Source of the DNA: Debaryomyces hansenii CBS767
Lineage: Eukaryota; Ascomycota; Pichiomycetes; Serinales; Debaryomycetaceae
Direction of reading: 5' to 3'
Assembly (NCBI RefSeq): GCF_000006445.2
Contig: NC_006044.2
Location: 682,001-746,000 of the forward strand
DNA length: 64,000 nucleotides
The notes beneath the pieces are model-generated. The model was not told the DNA's origin, made no database searches, and worked only from the letters and a program-made list of their open reading frames with translations. The number at the start of each line of letters is the position of its first letter. Positions within the stretch are counted from its first letter, which is position 1. The position numbers and the translations under genes are program-made. Of this stretch, positions 59,661 through 64,000 are shown in pieces.

Positions 59661-60557
59661 TTAAAACCTTGCTGGGTGCTGTTGCTCTAATACTTTATCG
59701 ACAATACCTTCCATAATTCCCTTTAATTCACAGTCATCATACAAATCAACCAACTTCTTCTTTCCATCATTCTGATCATTGTCTTGCATTTCCACCATTT
59801 CCACAAAACTTGGGTCTATTGGAATATTACCAAGAAATTGCAAGTCCAATTTCTCGCTTAGTTCTTTACCACCACCACTCAGGAAGATATTCGTGCATTC
59901 AGAACAATGGGGACATATGAAACCGCTCATATTCTCCACAACACCGAGTACATCAAAATTGACCTTCTTACAAAAATTAATCTCTTTACGGACATCAGCA
60001 GTTGCAACCTGCTGCGGCGTTGTAACAATAATAGCCCCATCTGGGTTTGCCCACCGTAACTCTTCTGCTATTGCTATATGTTCATCCGACGTCCCTGGTG
60101 GTGTATCGATCAACAAGTAATCTAATGGGACATTATTTTCCCCACCACTCCACACAACGTCTTTGAGAAACTGTCTTATCATCGCCGTCTTCTTAGGACC
60201 TCTCCACACCACAGAGCTATTCCTATTTCCTATCAAGAATCCTAGCGACATTAAAGATAGGTTTCCTCTCTTATTTTCTTCATTTTTTTCCTGTCCGTTA
60301 TTATACACCGATACTGGAACCCATCCTGCGGACGATTGATGTACCTGCTTTGTCTCCACCCCAAACATCCGGGGCAAAGAAGGCCCAGTTAAATCTATAT
60401 CCAACACTCCAGTGTTAAACCCTTTATTTACAAGCGTCAATGCTGTTTGCGTAGTAACAGATGATTTTCCAACTCCTCCTTTACCTGATAATATTAATAT
60501 TATATGCTTGACATTCAGTAACGATTTTGGACTCTCTTGAGGCTCCGATGTATCCAT
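59661..60557 (-). CDS. CFD1: Cytosolic Fe-S cluster scaffold ATPase Cfd1
   Basis: 298 aa. The deviant Walker [10 protein letters not shown] is at ~25-33, followed by [30 protein letters not shown] and the CxxC pair CPHC near 211-214 with nearby CSEC that binds the bridging 4Fe-4S cluster. The N-terminal CX13CX2CX5C motif of its partner Nbp35 is absent, so this is Cfd1. The Cfd1-Nbp35 complex builds 4Fe-4S clusters for cytosolic and nuclear proteins. Confidence 0.95.
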   Translation of the reverse strand: MDTSEPQESPKSLLNVKHIILILSGKGGVGKSSVTTQTALTLVNKGFNTGVLDIDLTGPSLPRMFGVETKQVHQSSAGWVPVSVYNNGQEKNEENKRGNLSLMSLGFLIGNRNSSVVWRGPKKTAMIRQFLKDVVWSGGENNVPLDYLLIDTPPGTSDEHIAIAEELRWANPDGAIIVTTPQQVATADVRKEINFCKKVNFDVLGVVENMSGFICPHCSECTNIFLSGGGKELSEKLDLQFLGNIPIDPSFVEMVEMQDNDQNDGKKKLVDLYDDCELKGIMEGIVDKVLEQQHPARF

Positions 60558-60763
60558 CTTCTATTGTTTTATTCTAATCTACCGTTCGATTCTTTATAGC
60601 TTTCGACTGTCTACAAATCTTGAAAAGAAGTCCTTTTTGTCTTACTAATCTTCTAATCTGATAATGAATTTTTTTTGGGGCCCATTTTGAATACGCGGTG
60701 TTCAAATCTTCAATATCACTTCTTAATCTGTTATTGAAGATAATCTAGGGTTCTAAAGGCAAT

Positions 60764-61207
60764 ATGAGTTCAAGATACTCCAATAATGGCGGAGCACATC
60801 AGAGAGACCTAAGGACACAATTATTTGCTACTCCACAAAGAAGTCCTGCTAATAATACACCCCTTTCAAGGTCAGATTCTCCATATGATAAAGCCCCAGT
60901 CGCATCAGCAAAGTACAACGAATCTTATTTACTGTCGCTTGAATCACAAAATAATGATGAGGTAGATACGATGAGTCAAAAGGTTAATTTGTTGAAAAAT
61001 TTGGGAGTTAGGATGGGTACAGAAATAAATAAATCAGTCAAGTTAAACGATGAAATAACCAATACAATGGAAAAAGGGAAAATAACATTAAAGAATACGT
61101 GGAATAAAATGATTGTAATGAGTCAGAGGGCGGGTATAAGTTGGAGGATGTGGTTCTTGGTGTTTGGTGTGATAACGATATGGTTTTTCTGGGTATGGCT
61201 ATTTTAG
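60764..61207 (+). CDS. BET1: ER-Golgi v-SNARE Bet1
   Basis: 147 aa. A Ser/Asn/Pro-rich N-terminus is followed by a Qc-type SNARE region (~68-125) with SLESQNNDEVDTMSQKVNLL and ITNTMEKGKITLKNTWNKMI, then a C-terminal anchor WRMWFLVFGVITIWFFWVWL. SSRYS...HQRDLRTQLF and the GISWRMW-FFWVW end match yeast Bet1 (142 aa). Sft1 is the alternative but is shorter. It drives fusion of ER vesicles with the early Golgi. Confidence 0.9.
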   Translation: MSSRYSNNGGAHQRDLRTQLFATPQRSPANNTPLSRSDSPYDKAPVASAKYNESYLLSLESQNNDEVDTMSQKVNLLKNLGVRMGTEINKSVKLNDEITNTMEKGKITLKNTWNKMIVMSQRAGISWRMWFLVFGVITIWFFWVWLF

Positions 61208-61352
61208 TCATTTCCTACATTTGCATGATGAATCTGTGGTTCTGTAAACGACAATATAATTCGATTAGTTCCTTGTTTATATAGTCATAGGATATAAATC
61301 TATACGGTTCTATATAACCTTATTTCATTTTAATAAAAAGACGTTAAGATAA

Positions 61353-63362
61353 TTATAAAAAGCCCTTTAATCTGGATATTGATTTTAGACTCATAACGTC
61401 GGCATTGTCGTCGTGGGGTTCCTGAGGGAGACCGTTCCACAGGATGACCTCGTTCTCGTCATTATCATTGCTACTAGACTCGCCAGAATTAGGCCTGGCA
61501 AGAAGCATCGTACCAGTCACTGTAAAATCATTGATACTATTTGAGCCAACCGTATGCCGCGCATTGATATTAATGTTCTTGATCTCTGGTGTATTCAACG
61601 CATAGTGGTCGTTTTTAGTATTGCTTTTCACTGCATCTGTCTTTCGTATTTTAGCAAACGAAGGAACATGTGAGTTTGATTGCACTTTCATAGTAGGCGG
61701 CAACTTCAATATGGATCTTTTGGGCTTTAAAGAATGATGCGATGGTTTATGCTTTGGTGTAGGCGACATATCTTTTCTTTGGTACATACGACGCTTGTGA
61801 ATCTGCTGGGTTCTTTCTAGGCGTAGTTTTTTCTTTTTCTTTTTTTTCAAATCAGCTTTAAGTAATGAGTAATATTGGTCCGCATACATATTGGTTTTGT
61901 TATCGCTCGATTCGCTACTCAATGAATCAAAATCTGAGGACTCTGAGGTCATAGCGGGCTCGCTTTCTATGTCGTTGTCTTCAGGCTCAGTATTTAATCC
62001 TGACGTATCATCACTACTCATATGAAAGTTCTCCAAGGCCACTAGTGAATCAGTTAATGCTCTCTTTGCTATAGAATCCTCACTTCTATCATTGAAATGC
62101 GATAAATGATCATCATCTTCGTGATTATTGCATTCACAAGTTGGTCTCTCTTTCATTTTCAGGAATGTTTCAGAAGTTATAGGGGATCCATTGATTCTTA
62201 GTTTTTTGAAATGTGAAGTTTGAAGAGTCGGTTTAACAGTTGCTGAGGATTTTACGTTCATCGTCATGTTACCTAATGACGGACGAACTGCTAACCTTTG
62301 GTCATTTGATTTTGGATCTTTAATTATGGATGAATACAATAGGCTCAACGGGTTACCTGGTTTAAAGGTAGACAAGCTTGCAGAGGGATCAATGGTAGTT
62401 TGATCATTCTCATTGAAAAACTCATTGTTTTTGAGTTCATAGTTCTTGTTGTGTGTTGGGTTCATAAATATATCAAGATCGCTATACTTATTCAGTTGGA
62501 GGTCCCTATATTTGTGGATAGACGATGACATGAATAGCTCAAATTGTTCTGCATTCATTTCTTCTTCTTCCACAATCAATGTGGCATGCGTATTTGGTTC
62601 ATTCTTTGCGTCTTGTATGGATGGCTGTTCGTTAATTTTCACATCTGGTTTCGCAATGAAAGGCATAGGTTCTCTTTCAGCCAGTGCTTCACCCGAAACT
62701 TTATTATCTGATGGTATTATTTTGATATCTGACTTACTTTCTTTACCAGCAAGCATTTTATGTATATACGGGTATTCTTGTTTCCTCCGGGAGTTCGGTT
62801 GTCCTAGTATTTCATCCGATTTCATCTTATTCACTTTATGGTCTATTTTTGAAAGTCTCTGAGTCAATCCCCGAACCTTACCAGATGCCTTTGCTGATAA
62901 TTCTAATAGCATTTCTATTTCGTCATCAATGGTACTTTCTGTGCCTAACAGAAGTAAACTCGTTGAATTATTTTGCACACTATTTGCATTACCCCCATTA
63001 TTACTTATGGCCTTTCTTAATTTTTTATTCCTAAATGTAATATTCTTTTTCAATGAATGTGCTATCTTTGCAATTTCAATGTTTTTGAATTGGATCTTTT
63101 GTTCAATGGAAAGCTTTCTCCGAATTTCACTCTTCAAATCATTCTGGTAACTCGACGCCACTTTTATCATTGAATTCACAACTTCCTGTGATTCTTCCTT
63201 CAAATCATCACAAATAATACGATCTAACTTAAATTCCTCAATTGAAGGGAGTTTTGGCATATCTTTTGGAAAATTTGGCTTATACTTCCTATCCGCTTTT
63301 TTTACTCCATACTCGTCGATATTTCGTTTCTTCGGTATTTCGTTGTCATAAATTAAAGACAT
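61353..63362 (-). CDS. Uncharacterised coiled-coil, Ser/Lys-rich protein
   Basis: 669 aa. The N-terminal ~30 residues are basic, and coiled coil spans ~75-185 (SEIRRKLSIEQKIQFKNIEI, EIEMLLELSAKASGKVRGLT, LSKIDHKVNKMKSDEI). The middle is polar with DDHLSHFNDRSEDS and an acidic stretch near 465-490. A run of lysines (KKKKKK) near 510 could be an NLS. The C-terminus is disordered. No enzyme or membrane motif, and no family recognised. It could be a nuclear or spindle-associated protein, but that is a guess. Confidence 0.72.
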   Translation of the reverse strand: MSLIYDNEIPKKRNIDEYGVKKADRKYKPNFPKDMPKLPSIEEFKLDRIICDDLKEESQEVVNSMIKVASSYQNDLKSEIRRKLSIEQKIQFKNIEIAKIAHSLKKNITFRNKKLRKAISNNGGNANSVQNNSTSLLLLGTESTIDDEIEMLLELSAKASGKVRGLTQRLSKIDHKVNKMKSDEILGQPNSRRKQEYPYIHKMLAGKESKSDIKIIPSDNKVSGEALAEREPMPFIAKPDVKINEQPSIQDAKNEPNTHATLIVEEEEMNAEQFELFMSSSIHKYRDLQLNKYSDLDIFMNPTHNKNYELKNNEFFNENDQTTIDPSASLSTFKPGNPLSLLYSSIIKDPKSNDQRLAVRPSLGNMTMNVKSSATVKPTLQTSHFKKLRINGSPITSETFLKMKERPTCECNNHEDDDHLSHFNDRSEDSIAKRALTDSLVALENFHMSSDDTSGLNTEPEDNDIESEPAMTSESSDFDSLSSESSDNKTNMYADQYYSLLKADLKKKKKKKLRLERTQQIHKRRMYQRKDMSPTPKHKPSHHSLKPKRSILKLPPTMKVQSNSHVPSFAKIRKTDAVKSNTKNDHYALNTPEIKNININARHTVGSNSINDFTVTGTMLLARPNSGESSSNDNDENEVILWNGLPQEPHDDNADVMSLKSISRLKGFL

Positions 63363-64000
63363 TATTAGACATTCAATAATTGCACTTGATATACAGCCAA
63401 TTCATCCAGTTGAAGATTTTCTCAGTAGTATAATCTGCTTTTAAGATACTACGTTTGGAGTATTTAGAAAGCGAAAGCGGAAAATACATTATTCAGATCA
63501 ATTCGCATAATTTTTATTTTACGATTGAAACAAAGAGAATAAATGCCAGATATGGACTAACAGAAAGACCCTGCTAAGAAGTGGAACTCTCTATACCTCA
63601 TATAAAGAAACTGTAACTGTAGGTCATCATACTCTTTGAAAGTGGATTTATAATGAATGTATATCCAAACTTTGGGGTAATTCAATTGCCAGGTTTTTTT
63701 TGATGATTACTAGAAAACATGTAGACAATATTAAAGGAACAACATGTATTCAAAAGTAATTCTTGTATCTAAGAGGGTTGGCTGGAATGTCTACATGATG
63801 TATGAAAAAGTAATAAGATTATCTATTTAGAATCGATTTCGCAATATACTCGATGGGATTGGTTAGTAGCTTATGATACCAACCGTCTAAGAATAGAGTC
63901 ACAAAACATTTAGATGGAGGTGGTTACAAAGCTCAATAGAACTAAATTATGCAGTTCCATTGCATATAAAAAAAGAATAGGTTGAACATACATCTACCGT
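63363..64000. other. Window-end intergenic region, no gene seen
   Basis: 638 bp upstream of the coiled-coil gene on its strand. AT-rich, no open frame of size on either strand, no tRNA cloverleaf found by eye. A neighbouring gene may start outside the window. Confidence 0.5.

Overview
This is a gene-dense, AT-rich stretch of a budding-yeast nuclear chromosome. Coding genes sit on both strands, mostly without introns, with short 3' gaps between convergent genes. Several features point away from Saccharomyces cerevisiae and towards a CUG-Ser clade yeast, perhaps Debaryomyces-like. These are an ATG101 gene, a dynactin p25 gene, a Pom1/DYRK-type kinase, a tRNA-Lys(CUU) with a 12-nt intron, very sparing CTG use, and CTG codons at plausible serine positions in AGE2. 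The species is an inference. At least one spliceosomal intron removes the true start of a gene (ATG101), and another gene (10181-11062) is split into three exons.

Left part (1-14 kb): the 3' end of a PRP2-type spliceosomal helicase gene; a solo LTR abutting a tRNA-Gln(UUG); a leucine-rich-repeat protein; a BAR-SH3 protein; a Zn2Cys6 regulator; a CoA-binding protein; ATG101; peptidyl-tRNA hydrolase; an unidentified three-exon gene; a peroxisomal fatty-acyl ABC half-transporter; and a small unknown protein. Centre (14-42 kb): a DYRK kinase, tRNA-Phe with an 18-nt intron, a Pex28/29-like peroxin, the ITT1-like RBR ligase, ERV41, a second Zn2Cys6 regulator, SEN1, a coiled-coil protein, CNB1, an SDR oxidoreductase, a Rho GEF (TUS1-like), HIF1 and RSA3.

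The most unusual region is 42.1-46.6 kb. It holds six near-identical tRNA-Lys(CUU) genes on the same strand. Between them lie a decayed Ty3/gypsy-type element on the minus strand (LTR, primer-binding site matching initiator tRNA-Met, gag, CCHC knuckle, aspartic protease, then a second divergent gag-like piece) and a solo LTR with a perfect 5-bp target duplication. All three LTRs in the window lie just upstream of tRNA genes and in the same orientation.

Right part (46.7-64 kb): cytochrome b5, AGE2 ArfGAP, PIC2 carrier, a DUF866 zinc protein, a YIA6-like NAD+ carrier, EPS1-like PDI, dynactin p25, phosphomannose isomerase, a PABPN1/Sgn1-like RRM-RGG protein, NOP16, CFD1, BET1 and an unidentified coiled-coil protein. 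Apart from the tRNA array there is no functional cluster: the genes are ordinary housekeeping genes. Some share a theme, such as peroxisomes (ABC transporter, Pex28/29-like), ER/Golgi traffic (ERV41, BET1, AGE2, EPS1), ribosome assembly (RSA3, NOP16) and RNA processing (PRP2, SEN1).
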